Positions 7,162-15,513 of a stretch of 35,965 nucleotides of DNA are shown piece after piece. Below the pieces are notes generated by a model. The model saw only the letters and a program-made list of their open reading frames with translations. It was not told the origin of the DNA and made no database searches. How positions within the stretch are numbered: the stretch's first letter is position 1; each line of letters starts with the position of its first letter. The position numbers and the translations under genes were made by a program. The DNA is from an uncultured Croceitalea sp. (GTDB lineage Bacteria > Bacteroidota > Bacteroidia > Flavobacteriales > Flavobacteriaceae), in the NCBI GenBank assembly GCA_937969515.1, contig CALBVX010000170.1, positions 1-35,965 of the forward strand, in the 5' to 3' direction.

Positions 7162-8325
7162 CTATTTGCTCGCAAAAAGCTTTACATCATCTTCAGTAAC
7201 TTCTTTTCCTCCTAATATTATTAAACGTTCTATTACGTTACGTAGCTCTCGTACATTACCGGTCCAATCGTAGGTTTTTAGCAATTCGACAGCTTTTTTA
7301 GAAAAGTCTTTTGGTGCCGTGCCCTGTTCCGTGGCAATCTTTTTTGCAAAGTGCGAAATTAGCATTGGTATATCATCCCTTCGGTCATTCAAAGAGGGAA
7401 CCTTTATTAAAATAACCGCCAAACGATGATAAAGGTCTTCCCTAAAATTACCTTCTTCAATTTCCTTTTTTAGGTCTTTATTTGTAGCAGCTACTACCCG
7501 CACATCTACCTTAATATCCTTATCGGTACCTACACGAGAAATTTTACTTTCTTGTAAAGCGCGCAAAACTTTAGCTTGGGCAGAAAGGCTCATGTCTCCT
7601 ATTTCATCTAAAAATATAGTGCCCTTATTCGCTGCCTCAAACTTTCCAGCTCTATCTTTCACAGCCGAAGTAAACGCCCCTTTAACGTGCCCGAAAAGCT
7701 CACTTTCAATAAGTTCTGAAGGAATTGCAGCACAATTAACTTCGATAAAAGGCGCCGAAGAACGTTGGCTTTTTTCATGAATCCAATGGGCTACCAATTC
7801 TTTACCTGTACCGTTAGAACCGGTTATAAGAACACGTGCATCGGTAGGGGCAACTTTTTCGATCATATCTTTAATAACACCTATTTCTTTGCTCTCACCG
7901 ATCATCTCATAATTTTTGCTGACCTTTTTCTTGAGAATCTTATTTTCAACAACCAATTCTTTTCTGTCGAGCGCATTACGCACTGTGGTCAGTAAACGAT
8001 TCAGATCCGGTGGTTTTGAGATATAGTCAAAAGCCCCTAAACGCATCGTGTTTACCGCGGTGTCTAAATCGCCGTGACCGGATATCATAATAAAGGGAAT
8101 TTCAGGCTTTAGCTTTCTAGCGGCCTCAAGAACTTCGACCCCATCCATTTTTGGCATTTTAATATCGCAAAGTACTAGGTCAAAATCTTCCTTTTTAATG
8201 GTTTCGATACCCTTAAGTCCATCTTCTGCCTCTTGCACATTATACGAATCACTTTCTTCACTTAATATTTTCACCAAAACTCTTCTAATCGCCGCCTCGT
8301 CTTCAATTACCAGTATTTTTGACAT
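7162..8325 (-). CDS. Sigma-54-dependent response regulator without DNA-binding domain
   Basis: 387 residues. Residues 1-120 are a receiver domain with acidic pocket E8-D9, phospho-acceptor D54, S82 and K104. Residues 140-370 are a sigma-54 AAA+ domain: Walker A GSNGTGKE (169-176), the sigma-54 contact loop GAFTSA (216-221) and Walker B GTIFLDE (235-241). The protein stops at EVTEDDVKLFASK, just where the C-terminal Fis-type helix-turn-helix of NtrC proteins should begin, so it probably acts without binding DNA, as known for FlgR of Helicobacter. It is the last gene of a five-gene unit and has no adjacent histidine kinase. Confidence 0.93.
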   Translation of the reverse strand: MSKILVIEDEAAIRRVLVKILSEESDSYNVQEAEDGLKGIETIKKEDFDLVLCDIKMPKMDGVEVLEAARKLKPEIPFIMISGHGDLDTAVNTMRLGAFDYISKPPDLNRLLTTVRNALDRKELVVENKILKKKVSKNYEMIGESKEIGVIKDMIEKVAPTDARVLITGSNGTGKELVAHWIHEKSQRSSAPFIEVNCAAIPSELIESELFGHVKGAFTSAVKDRAGKFEAANKGTIFLDEIGDMSLSAQAKVLRALQESKISRVGTDKDIKVDVRVVAATNKDLKKEIEEGNFREDLYHRLAVILIKVPSLNDRRDDIPMLISHFAKKIATEQGTAPKDFSKKAVELLKTYDWTGNVRELRNVIERLIILGGKEVTEDDVKLFASK

Positions 8326-8335
8326 TCTTTTTTAT

Positions 8336-9220
8336 TTAAAAAATTCCAATTTTAAAACCTCCTCTAAAGTACATATTTCCCTGATTGTTCAAGAGAAAAA
8401 CTTCGTTACGCCGATCGTCTCGCAAGACCCCGTTCTGTGTCAAGGTATAGCCAAATAGGCCGTAGAGCGAAATGTACTTAGTTATATGATATTGATATCC
8501 AAAAGCCCCTACTAATGCGGATAGCGAAATATTGCTACCTAGTTCATCATCTGGCAGCACAATATCGTTTTGAATATTTATATAGTAGCCATCCAATAAT
8601 AATGCCGTTTGTAAGGTATGTTTTTTTGAAAGGTGATATTTAAAGTTCATTCTAGGAATACCAAGGGTATATGACCAATTTGGATGAAACCTCTTATAGT
8701 AACTTACCAGAGGCAAAGGAAAAGGCAGCCCTGCATTACTATTGTACGCCAGACCTAAAGCTAAACGAAAAGGTTTTTCAATGTCCTTAACATCCTTTAG
8801 TAAAGTAGCCGTTAAATTCAACCGCATATCCTCGGCCAAAATTTCTCCAGTAAAATTTGAAGCCAAACGGGGTGTTACAATACCTATTAAACGCCAGTTA
8901 TCATTCCATTTTGTAATATAACCAAGATTTAAGTCTATTACATATAGGCGGTTAAGTTCTCTGGTCTCAAAAGGAAATTGCACCGAAGTTTCAAAGTCAA
9001 AACGGTTGTATTCCGCACCGGTCACCAAATACTTATCATTCTTCAATTTAATAGGAACATTTACCAGAAATCGATATCTCGTTGTTTCGATTCCGCTATT
9101 GTTTTCGGGAACGTGGGTTGTTTCTATCCGCAATAAATCGGTGCTCTGGGCATGACAAAAAATACCAGCAAAAAACAGTAAAATTAGAACTCCAATACTA
9201 GTAACGCTGGTATTATACAT
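8336..9220 (-). CDS. Outer-membrane beta-barrel protein (DUF6268-like)
   Basis: The start is taken at ATG 9220, giving 294 residues and a clean signal peptide (MYNTSVTSIGVLILLFFAGIFCHAQ). A longer reading to 9259 would put 13 poor residues before it. The mature part alternates polar and aromatic residues in strands (YRFLVNVPIKL, YVIDLNLGYI, LYGLFGYTLT) and ends in an aromatic strand, FRGGFKIGIF, as outer-membrane barrels do. It resembles the DUF6268 group, but that label is tentative. It overlaps the MscS gene by 8 bases and precedes the regulator by 10. Confidence 0.72.
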   Translation of the reverse strand: MYNTSVTSIGVLILLFFAGIFCHAQSTDLLRIETTHVPENNSGIETTRYRFLVNVPIKLKNDKYLVTGAEYNRFDFETSVQFPFETRELNRLYVIDLNLGYITKWNDNWRLIGIVTPRLASNFTGEILAEDMRLNLTATLLKDVKDIEKPFRLALGLAYNSNAGLPFPLPLVSYYKRFHPNWSYTLGIPRMNFKYHLSKKHTLQTALLLDGYYINIQNDIVLPDDELGSNISLSALVGAFGYQYHITKYISLYGLFGYTLTQNGVLRDDRRNEVFLLNNQGNMYFRGGFKIGIF

Positions 9221-10118
9221 TATCCTTATTAAGCTGTTGTTGAATAATGTGAACGTCACGCTGCGGGAATGGAATACTAATATTATTGGCCCTAAACTTT
9301 GTATCTATACGATAACGTATTTCACTTTTTATTCTTGGGTCACTAAAACTATCATTAATAAAAAAGTTTACCGAAAAAAGTAATGCAGAATCTCCAAAAT
9401 CATCAAACAGCACAAACGGTTTCGGATTTTTTAAAGCCCCTTTTTGTTCACCTACGGCTTCTAACAACAAGTTGGTTACCAATTCAACATCACTTCCGTA
9501 GGCAACACCGACACTAACCTTTTCACGAGTACTTTTATGGTTCTGCGTATAGTTATAAATAATATCACTTATAAAGTGATGATTAGGTATGATAATAACC
9601 TTATCGTCTCTCGTAATGGCCCTTGTTGTTCGTAACTTGATCTCGAATACCTTTCCGACTTTACCATTTACCTCCACAATATCACCAACTCTAAGCGATT
9701 TATCTATTATTATGAATATCCCACCGATAATATCTTGAAATAGCTCTTGTAAGGCAAGACCCAGACCCACAAATAGTGCAGCAGAAGCGGTCAGAATAAC
9801 CGTTACATTAATACCCGCAGCACTCATTGTTAATAAAATAACAACTACATAAACTACATATTTAATAAACTTGAAAATGCTGATAAACTTCAACTTATCG
9901 TCACTTTCCATTTTACGGGTAAATAATTTGCGGAGCCATTTTAAGACAAAACCTGTCATTATCATGGTCACCGTTAGCAGAAGTAAAAGCCCAACGGTAA
10001 TATGAATTGAATTTTCACCTTCACCATAGTGAAAACCCAAACCCAAAAACTCTTCAATAGAGCCCCAGATATCTTCTTTGATGATTTCTTCTATACCACT
10101 TTCTTCATCTTGAAGCAT
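9213..10118 (-). CDS. Small-conductance mechanosensitive channel (MscS family)
   Basis: 301 residues. Membrane segments lie at about 43-62 and 82-105, followed by the pore helix TM3 with the Ala/Gly pattern ASAALFVGLGLALQELFQDI (about 113-132). The beta domain follows (VGDIVEVNGKVGKVFEIKLRTT, then IIIPNHHFISD) and a C-terminal alpha/beta domain. Such channels open on membrane tension and release solutes during hypo-osmotic shock. It lies 3 bases from the ABC permease upstream and overlaps the barrel gene downstream, so it is part of one transcription unit with them. Confidence 0.93.
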   Translation of the reverse strand: MLQDEESGIEEIIKEDIWGSIEEFLGLGFHYGEGENSIHITVGLLLLLTVTMIMTGFVLKWLRKLFTRKMESDDKLKFISIFKFIKYVVYVVVILLTMSAAGINVTVILTASAALFVGLGLALQELFQDIIGGIFIIIDKSLRVGDIVEVNGKVGKVFEIKLRTTRAITRDDKVIIIPNHHFISDIIYNYTQNHKSTREKVSVGVAYGSDVELVTNLLLEAVGEQKGALKNPKPFVLFDDFGDSALLFSVNFFINDSFSDPRIKSEIRYRIDTKFRANNISIPFPQRDVHIIQQQLNKDNV

Positions 10119-10121
10119 GTG

Positions 10122-11453
10122 CTAGTATTTTAACCATTTAAATAACTCACGATAGGTAGTTTTTTTACCATACATTAATATACCTACTCGATATATTTTG
10201 GCGGCAAGCCAAACGATACCCAAAAAGGTAATAATTAAAAATACAATACTCGTTACTAATTGCCATAAAGGCACACCACCTTCGCCAATTCCGCCAGGCA
10301 ATCGCATTAGCATCACAATAGGTGAGGTCAGTGGAAAAAGAGAAAAACCTACGGCTATTGGTCCATGAGGATTACTAAAAACCGAAAAGAAACCTACATA
10401 AATTGCCAACATCAAAGGTAAAATTATTGGGAATATAAATTGCTGGGTATCCGTTTCATTATCCACCGCGGCACCAATAGCAGCATAAATAGAACTATAA
10501 ATTAAATAGCCTAGTATAAAATAAATAATAAAAGACACCAATAATAACAATAATGGTAGATTGAAGAATTCTTTTGCCCAAAACTCCATTTCACTTTCTT
10601 GCGGAGTTGGCATATTCATCATAGGGTTAGAGGTTAACGCAGGATTTGAAGCCATAACACCCAAATCAATATCGAGTACCAACAAAGCAACAATGAGCAA
10701 TAATGAAGCTGAGAAAATCCAGATAGCAAATTGCGTTAATCCAGCCAACGAGGTACCAATAATCTTACCCAACATCAATTGAAACGGTTTAACCGAAGAA
10801 ATAATCACCTCGATTATTCGGCTTGTTTTTTCTTCGATTACGCTTCGCATTACAAAGCCCCCATAAATAATGATAAACATCATAATCAAGTAACCAAATG
10901 CCCCACCAACAAAAGCTTTCATCATATTTAGTCCTTTTACGTTTTCTTCGCCTTTAAAAGTTGCCGTTCGTATATCAAAATTCTTTTCGATACTTGCAAA
11001 ATCTTCTGAGGAAACCCCTATTTTTTGCAACCTGTCTTGCCTTAAGCGATTTTCAAAAACCCGTTCCAACCTTTCTAAAATATAACTTACCGGGTTATCT
11101 TTAGTATATAAAAAGGCACCGTTAGATACTTTCTCTAGACTCTCTTCTTTAGGAATATAAAGCAGTCCATATAAGCCCATTGAAAGAGTTGAATCTTTGG
11201 CAGTTTCAAGGTCTAAATCTTTATACTTTATATAAGAAACAGATGCCGATGCATTAAATTCATTTGAAAAGTAATCACTCTCATTTAATACCGCTATTGT
11301 TCTTTTCTCACTATCGTTCACCTTGGTCAAGAATGCAATCAAAACTATCATGCCTACCATTAAAATAGGACTCAAAAATGTCATAATCACGAAAGACTTG
11401 TTTCGAACTTTCGCTAAATACTCCCGCTTTATTATCAATTTAAGCTTGCTCAT
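10122..11453 (-). CDS. ABC transporter permease (ABC-2/NatB type)
   Basis: 443 residues. A first membrane span lies at 20-42 (SFVIMTFLSPILMVGMIVLIAFL), then a large extracytoplasmic domain (about 45-175), then five further spans from 178 to the end. This is the layout of NatB/YhaP-type ABC-2 permeases, in which the big outside domain sits between TM1 and TM2. The start codon overlaps the stop of the ATPase gene (ATGA), so the two form one exporter. NatAB exports sodium in Bacillus; the substrate here is not known. Confidence 0.9.
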   Translation of the reverse strand: MSKLKLIIKREYLAKVRNKSFVIMTFLSPILMVGMIVLIAFLTKVNDSEKRTIAVLNESDYFSNEFNASASVSYIKYKDLDLETAKDSTLSMGLYGLLYIPKEESLEKVSNGAFLYTKDNPVSYILERLERVFENRLRQDRLQKIGVSSEDFASIEKNFDIRTATFKGEENVKGLNMMKAFVGGAFGYLIMMFIIIYGGFVMRSVIEEKTSRIIEVIISSVKPFQLMLGKIIGTSLAGLTQFAIWIFSASLLLIVALLVLDIDLGVMASNPALTSNPMMNMPTPQESEMEFWAKEFFNLPLLLLLVSFIIYFILGYLIYSSIYAAIGAAVDNETDTQQFIFPIILPLMLAIYVGFFSVFSNPHGPIAVGFSLFPLTSPIVMLMRLPGGIGEGGVPLWQLVTSIVFLIITFLGIVWLAAKIYRVGILMYGKKTTYRELFKWLKY

Positions 11454-12382
11454 GCGTTCTTAGAATTAACGGTTTGTATAAAAATATCGTTTGCCGAAGG
11501 TATCGTTTCATTAAAATGATTAATGTTTCCCAAAGCCGCTAATTTCTTAAGGATGATCGAGGTATCATCTGAAGGTAATTTTACGGTAAAATCAAACTGT
11601 TTTTCGTCGGTGTTGAATTCTGAATGCGTAATTTCAAAGGCCTCATTTAAATCCTGTAACAGGCTTTCGATATTTCCTTCAGTCTGCAAACCTATCTTAA
11701 ACACATTGTTCTTGTAGGCCTTTTTTATATCTGAAAGTTTCCCGTCCAATAACTTTTCAGATTCATGAAGCAGTGTAATATATTCGCATAATTCTTCAAC
11801 AGATTCCATTCGATGGGTTGAAAAAATAATGGAAGTTCCTTTTTCTTTTAACGACAGAATCTCATCTTTTATCTTATTGGCATTAATCGGGTCAAACCCG
11901 CTAAAGGGTTCATCAAAAATAAGCAGTTTTGGGTCGTGCAATACGGTAACAATAAACTGTATTTTCTGGGCCATTCCCTTTGATAGTTCTTGTATTTTCT
12001 TGTTCCACCAATCTCCTATTTCGAATTTCTCAAACCAAAATTTTAAGCGTTTTTTTGCTTCCGTTTTAGAAAGTCCTTTTAATTGTGCCAAATAGAGCGC
12101 CTGCTCCCCAACTTTCATACTTTTATACAGACCTCTTTCTTCTGGTAAATAACCTATAGCCGCAATATGGTGAGGTGCTAAAAGTTCACCATCAAAAAAT
12201 ACTTTTCCGGTATCAGGAAACGAGATTTGATTAATGATCCGAATTAAAGTAGTCTTTCCAGCTCCATTAGGACCGAGCAAACCGTAGATACAATTTTTAG
12301 GAATTTCAAGGGAAATGTTGCTTAGCGCGGTGTGTGTTCCAAATTTTTTAGAAACCCCCTCGGCAACAAGTATATGGCTCAT
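11450..12382 (-). CDS. ABC transporter ATP-binding protein (NatA-like)
   Basis: 310 residues with Walker A GPNGAGKTT (37-45), Q-loop near 52, signature LSKGM (133-137), Walker B LLIFDEP (153-159) and H-loop STHRM near 188. The C-terminal 85 residues form a DUF4162-like extension found in NatA/YhaQ-type subunits. It powers the permease encoded next. It is the first gene of the 12.4-7.2 kb unit and has its own promoter candidate just upstream. Confidence 0.92.
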   Translation of the reverse strand: MSHILVAEGVSKKFGTHTALSNISLEIPKNCIYGLLGPNGAGKTTLIRIINQISFPDTGKVFFDGELLAPHHIAAIGYLPEERGLYKSMKVGEQALYLAQLKGLSKTEAKKRLKFWFEKFEIGDWWNKKIQELSKGMAQKIQFIVTVLHDPKLLIFDEPFSGFDPINANKIKDEILSLKEKGTSIIFSTHRMESVEELCEYITLLHESEKLLDGKLSDIKKAYKNNVFKIGLQTEGNIESLLQDLNEAFEITHSEFNTDEKQFDFTVKLPSDDTSIILKKLAALGNINHFNETIPSANDIFIQTVNSKNA

Positions 12383-12402
12383 TCAGTTATTTTTATTAGT
12401 GG

Positions 12403-12431
12403 TAAAGATATCGAAAAGGTTCTATTGCCAA
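12403..12431 (-). promoter_or_regulatory. Promoter candidate for the ABC-MscS-regulator unit
   Basis: On the minus strand TTG (12431-12429) and TATCTTTA (12410-12403) are 18 bases apart. This is the expected Bacteroidetes spacing; the last base of the -7 box differs from TTTG. It ends 20 bases before the ATG of the ATPase gene. Confidence 0.45.
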
Positions 12432-12470
12432 CTTTATTAAAAAGGCACATTTCTTAATTGAAATTGCCCT

Positions 12471-12508
12471 AAAAACAAAACCCACCCTTAAAACAAATCA
12501 AGGATGGG
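12471..12508 (-). terminator. Intrinsic terminator after dnaJ
   Basis: Read on the minus strand, CCCATCCTT pairs with AAGGGTGGG (one G-U) and is followed by a T-rich run at 12480-12471. It separates grpE-dnaJ from the ABC unit. Confidence 0.8.
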
Positions 12509-12600
12509 AAAAAAATTGCTATGAAAAAGAAAATTAGATACTGTAAAACAGTATCAATTCCAAATATACGTTTTTTATTTAATTCTAAAATTTTATTTGA

Positions 12601-13710
12601 TTAGGAGAACATATCTTTTACTTTCTCAAAGAAAGACTTATCAGATTTCTCTGGTTTAGGCACAAAATTTTCGTCGTTTTGCATTTTTTCGAAAAATTCT
12701 TTTTGTTCACGATTTAATTCCTTTGGAGTCCAAACATTAACATGAACCAAAAGATCACCTGAACCATATCCATTAATACTGGAAACCCCTTTACCTCTTA
12801 GTCTGAGAATTTTACCCGATTGAATACCTGGCTCTAATTTGATACGCACTTTACCTCCAATAGCATCAATCTCTTTTGAATTACCCAATACCGCTTCCGA
12901 AAAACTTATATATAGGTCGTAATGCAAATTATCACCTTCTCTTTTCAATGTAGGATGCTCCTCGGTCTCAATGGCTACTAATAAATCTCCCGAAATTCCG
13001 TTACCAGGGGCTCCATTACCTTTTCCTGAAACTTTAAGCTGCATACCTTCTTCAACACCTGCAGGAATTTTTATGGATACGGTTTCTTCAACTACCTTTA
13101 AACCTTGAGCATCTGCCCCACTAGGTCTTTGGTCTATCATTTGGCCTGCTCCGCCACAAGTGCTACAAGTTGCAGCAGTTTGCATTCTACCTAAAATAGT
13201 ATTGGTTATTTTGGTTACTTGCCCATTACCATTACAAGTAGAACATGTTTTATAGGTTACTCCGTCCGCTTGTACTTTTCTTCGAACTTTCACCTTCTTC
13301 TCTACTCCATTTACTATTTCTTCTAAGGTAAGTTTAACGCGAATACGAAGATTACTTCCTTTTACTCGCCTTTGACCGCCGCCACCAAAACCACCAAAAC
13401 CACCGCCACCGAAAGCACTACCAAAGATATCGCCAAATTGACTGAATATGTCATCCATATTCATACCACCGCCACCAAAGCCGCCACCTTCAAATGCCTG
13501 ATGGCCAAATTGATCATACTTTGCACGTTTGTCTGGGTCGCCTAAAACTTCGTAAGCCTCGGCCGCTTTTTTGAACATCTCTTCAGCAGCTGCATCACCA
13601 GGGTTTTTATCAGGATGATACTCAACGGCCTTCTTACGGTAAGCTTTTTTTATCTCGGCCGCCGAGGCGCTTTTGGAAACTCCTAATATTTCGTAAAAAT
13701 CTTCCTTCAT
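12601..13710 (-). CDS. dnaJ: Chaperone DnaJ with a reduced zinc-binding region
   Basis: 369 residues. The J domain (1-70) has the HPD motif in EYHPDKNPGD. A Gly/Phe-rich region follows (about 72-115), then the substrate-binding beta domains and the dimerisation C-terminus. Only two CxxCxGxG motifs are present, CSTCNGNG and CSTCGGAG, where classical DnaJ has four. By position and by the intervening GQV...Q-T stretch these match motifs II and III, so zinc site II is kept and zinc site I lost. It stimulates DnaK in protein folding. It lies 9 bases after grpE and is followed by a terminator. Confidence 0.95.
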   Translation of the reverse strand: MKEDFYEILGVSKSASAAEIKKAYRKKAVEYHPDKNPGDAAAEEMFKKAAEAYEVLGDPDKRAKYDQFGHQAFEGGGFGGGGMNMDDIFSQFGDIFGSAFGGGGFGGFGGGGQRRVKGSNLRIRVKLTLEEIVNGVEKKVKVRRKVQADGVTYKTCSTCNGNGQVTKITNTILGRMQTAATCSTCGGAGQMIDQRPSGADAQGLKVVEETVSIKIPAGVEEGMQLKVSGKGNGAPGNGISGDLLVAIETEEHPTLKREGDNLHYDLYISFSEAVLGNSKEIDAIGGKVRIKLEPGIQSGKILRLRGKGVSSINGYGSGDLLVHVNVWTPKELNREQKEFFEKMQNDENFVPKPEKSDKSFFEKVKDMFS

Positions 13711-13719
13711 AAATTGGTC

Positions 13720-14283
13720 TTAGTTACCTACTACAACTTTTGGGTGTCGAATAATTCTATCGCCAAGCTTAAAGCCTTTTTCAATAACGTCTATAATTTT
13801 GCCCTTTAATTTCTTTTCCGGGGCAGGAATTTGAGTTACCGCGTCGTGCATCTCAGCATCAAACGCATCTCCTTGACTTACCTCCATCTCCTCCAAGCCT
13901 TTATTCTTTAAGGTTTCTCGGAATTTGTTATTTATCAAATCAACCCCTTTGAACAATTCTTTGTCTTCAGATTTAGAAATTTCTTTTAAAGCTCTATCGA
14001 AGTCATCCATAACAGGAAGAAGTGAAACTATTACATCTTGTCCTGCTGTTTTAAACAAATCCATTCGCTCTTTAGAGGTTCTTTTCTTGAAATTTTCAAA
14101 TTCCGCAAAAAGACGCAAAAACTTATCCTTCTCTTTGGCAAGGTCTTCACGAAGTTGTTCTTCTACGGAAACCTCTTCTTCTTGCTGTTCTTGCCCTACC
14201 TCTTCGTTAAGTTCAGTTTCATTAACGGATTGTGAGTTTTCCATTTCTTCATCCATTTCTTGAACCTTACTTTTTTTACTCAT
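13720..14283 (-). CDS. grpE: Nucleotide exchange factor GrpE
   Basis: 187 residues. The first 50 are highly acidic and probably disordered, residues 35-100 form the long coiled-coil dimerisation helix (LAKEKDKFLRLFAEFENFKKRT), and the C-terminal beta wing carries the signature DPxxHxAV-like FDAEMHDAVTQ and GFKLGDRIIRHPKVVV. It releases ADP from DnaK and acts with DnaJ, encoded next. No CIRCE element is visible upstream. Confidence 0.96.
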   Translation of the reverse strand: MSKKSKVQEMDEEMENSQSVNETELNEEVGQEQQEEEVSVEEQLREDLAKEKDKFLRLFAEFENFKKRTSKERMDLFKTAGQDVIVSLLPVMDDFDRALKEISKSEDKELFKGVDLINNKFRETLKNKGLEEMEVSQGDAFDAEMHDAVTQIPAPEKKLKGKIIDVIEKGFKLGDRIIRHPKVVVGN

Positions 14284-14314
14284 GTGATTAAAATTTATAT
14301 CATTTCAAAGATGG

Positions 14315-14322
14315 CAAAAGTA
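14315..14322 (-). promoter_or_regulatory. -7 box TACTTTTG of grpE-dnaJ
   Basis: On the minus strand a perfect TAnnTTTG ends 31 bases before the grpE ATG. Just upstream of it, at 14335-14350, lies a tandem 8-bp repeat (TCAAAATG twice on the plus strand), in the place of the -33 region; it may bind a regulator or supply the -33 TTG. Confidence 0.45.
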
Positions 14323-14363
14323 CTGCCAATTGACTCAAAATGTCAAAATGTCATCACTATTTA

Positions 14364-14391
14364 TAAAAAAATCCGCACTATGGCGGATTTT
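14364..14391 (-). terminator. Intrinsic terminator after the TIGR01777 epimerase gene
   Basis: The arms AAAATCCGC-like and GCGGATTT form a perfect stem of nine pairs around ACTATG. Read on the minus strand it is followed by a run of seven T. Confidence 0.85.
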
Positions 14392-14415
14392 GTTTTGTTT
14401 CGAAAAAAGTTCTCG

Positions 14416-15375
14416 CTAAACATATTCTTTGGAAAAAGAAGACATCGTTTCTTCTTTTGCGGCTTGTTTCCCGTAAATTTCTTTTAAAGCGTCACAAACA
14501 GACTTAAAATTAAATTTAAAGCCTTTTGTTTCAATTCGCTTACTACTAACTCGTTGGCTAGCGAAAAGCAAATATGACATTTCCCCAAGAATTGTTTTCA
14601 TCGCAAATTCAGGGATGTTTGGCAGAAATAAAGGTTTTTCCAACACTTTAGCCAATTCTTTAGTCATTTTGATATTGGTCACAGGGTTCGGTGCTACCCC
14701 ATTGTAAATACCTTTAAGATTATGCGCTATTGCAAAAACGAACATTCTTGCCAAATCATCAACATGGATCCATGATTGCCATTGTTCACCAGAACCAAAT
14801 GCTGCACCAACATAATTTTTTATTGGTCTTGCCATCTGCGGCAGTGCTCCGCCTTCATTAGACAAAACGAGGCCAATTCTAATTTTTGCGACGTTAAAAC
14901 CAAAATTTTTAAACGTATCTATTTCTTCTTCCCAAGCTTTTACGACATCACCCAAAAAGCTCTCGTCGACCTGTTGCTCTTCTTCGGTATAAAAAGAGGA
15001 GAGGGAATTTGGATAAATACCTATTGCCGAAGCGGAGACTAAAGCGGTAATTGTGTCTGAGCCAGATTTTTCGATACCTTCTTTTAAGGTTCGTAAACTA
15101 TCGATACGACTATCTAATACCTTGGCCTTGTATGAAGTCGTCCAACGTTTTGATATGCTTGCTCCTGCTAAATTGATAATGGAAGTAACACCTTCAAAAC
15201 AATCTAAATCAATCTCATTTTTTACAGGATTCCAATAATATCCCTTATAATTTTCTTTTGCTACAAGTTTTGCCTTCGAAGTGGTCAAGTAATTCACCTG
15301 AACTCCATTGTCATTCAATTCGTTTACAATCGCTTTTCCTACCAAACCAGTCGCGCCTGTAATCAATACCTTCAT
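14416..15375 (-). CDS. TIGR01777 family NAD-dependent epimerase (SDR39U1/YfcH-like)
   Basis: 319 residues of the extended short-chain dehydrogenase fold. The nucleotide-binding motif GATGLVG is at 7-13 and IINLAGASISKRW near 66-78 is typical of the TIGR01777 group. SASAIGIYP and WQSWIHVDDLARM are further family marks, and a DUF1731-like C-terminal part ends the protein. The substrate of this group is not established. It has its own promoter and terminator. Confidence 0.9.
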   Translation of the reverse strand: MKVLITGATGLVGKAIVNELNDNGVQVNYLTTSKAKLVAKENYKGYYWNPVKNEIDLDCFEGVTSIINLAGASISKRWTTSYKAKVLDSRIDSLRTLKEGIEKSGSDTITALVSASAIGIYPNSLSSFYTEEEQQVDESFLGDVVKAWEEEIDTFKNFGFNVAKIRIGLVLSNEGGALPQMARPIKNYVGAAFGSGEQWQSWIHVDDLARMFVFAIAHNLKGIYNGVAPNPVTNIKMTKELAKVLEKPLFLPNIPEFAMKTILGEMSYLLFASQRVSSKRIETKGFKFNFKSVCDALKEIYGKQAAKEETMSSFSKEYV

Positions 15376-15389
15376 GTTATCCTTTTTTA

Positions 15390-15397
15390 CAAATGTA
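15390..15397 (-). promoter_or_regulatory. -7 box TACATTTG of the epimerase gene
   Basis: A perfect TAnnTTTG on the minus strand, ending 14 bases before the ATG at 15375. No clear -33 TTG is seen. Confidence 0.45.
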
Positions 15398-15513
15398 TAT
15401 GATTCAAGAGCTGATGAAGAATACTTAAAAAAGGTTTAACAGTATTGTTTAAGGCTTAGGTTAATTTATCTAAAAAATACTAATAGCTCTTAAGAAGACT
15501 TTATGAAAACCAT

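Noticed and set aside
9221-9259. Upstream ATG extending the outer-membrane barrel gene by 13 residues
   Set aside because: The extension lies in the MscS coding region and places non-signal residues before a clean signal peptide beginning at 9220.
14284-14364. CIRCE or other heat-shock inverted repeat before grpE
   Set aside because: No TTAGCACTC-N9-GAGTGCTAA-like sequence; only a short tandem TCAAAATG repeat is seen.
15406-15491. Inverted repeat AAGAGCT/AGCTCTT between the epimerase and mnmD genes
   Set aside because: Seven pairs with a 72-base gap and no T run are within chance in AT-rich intergenic DNA.
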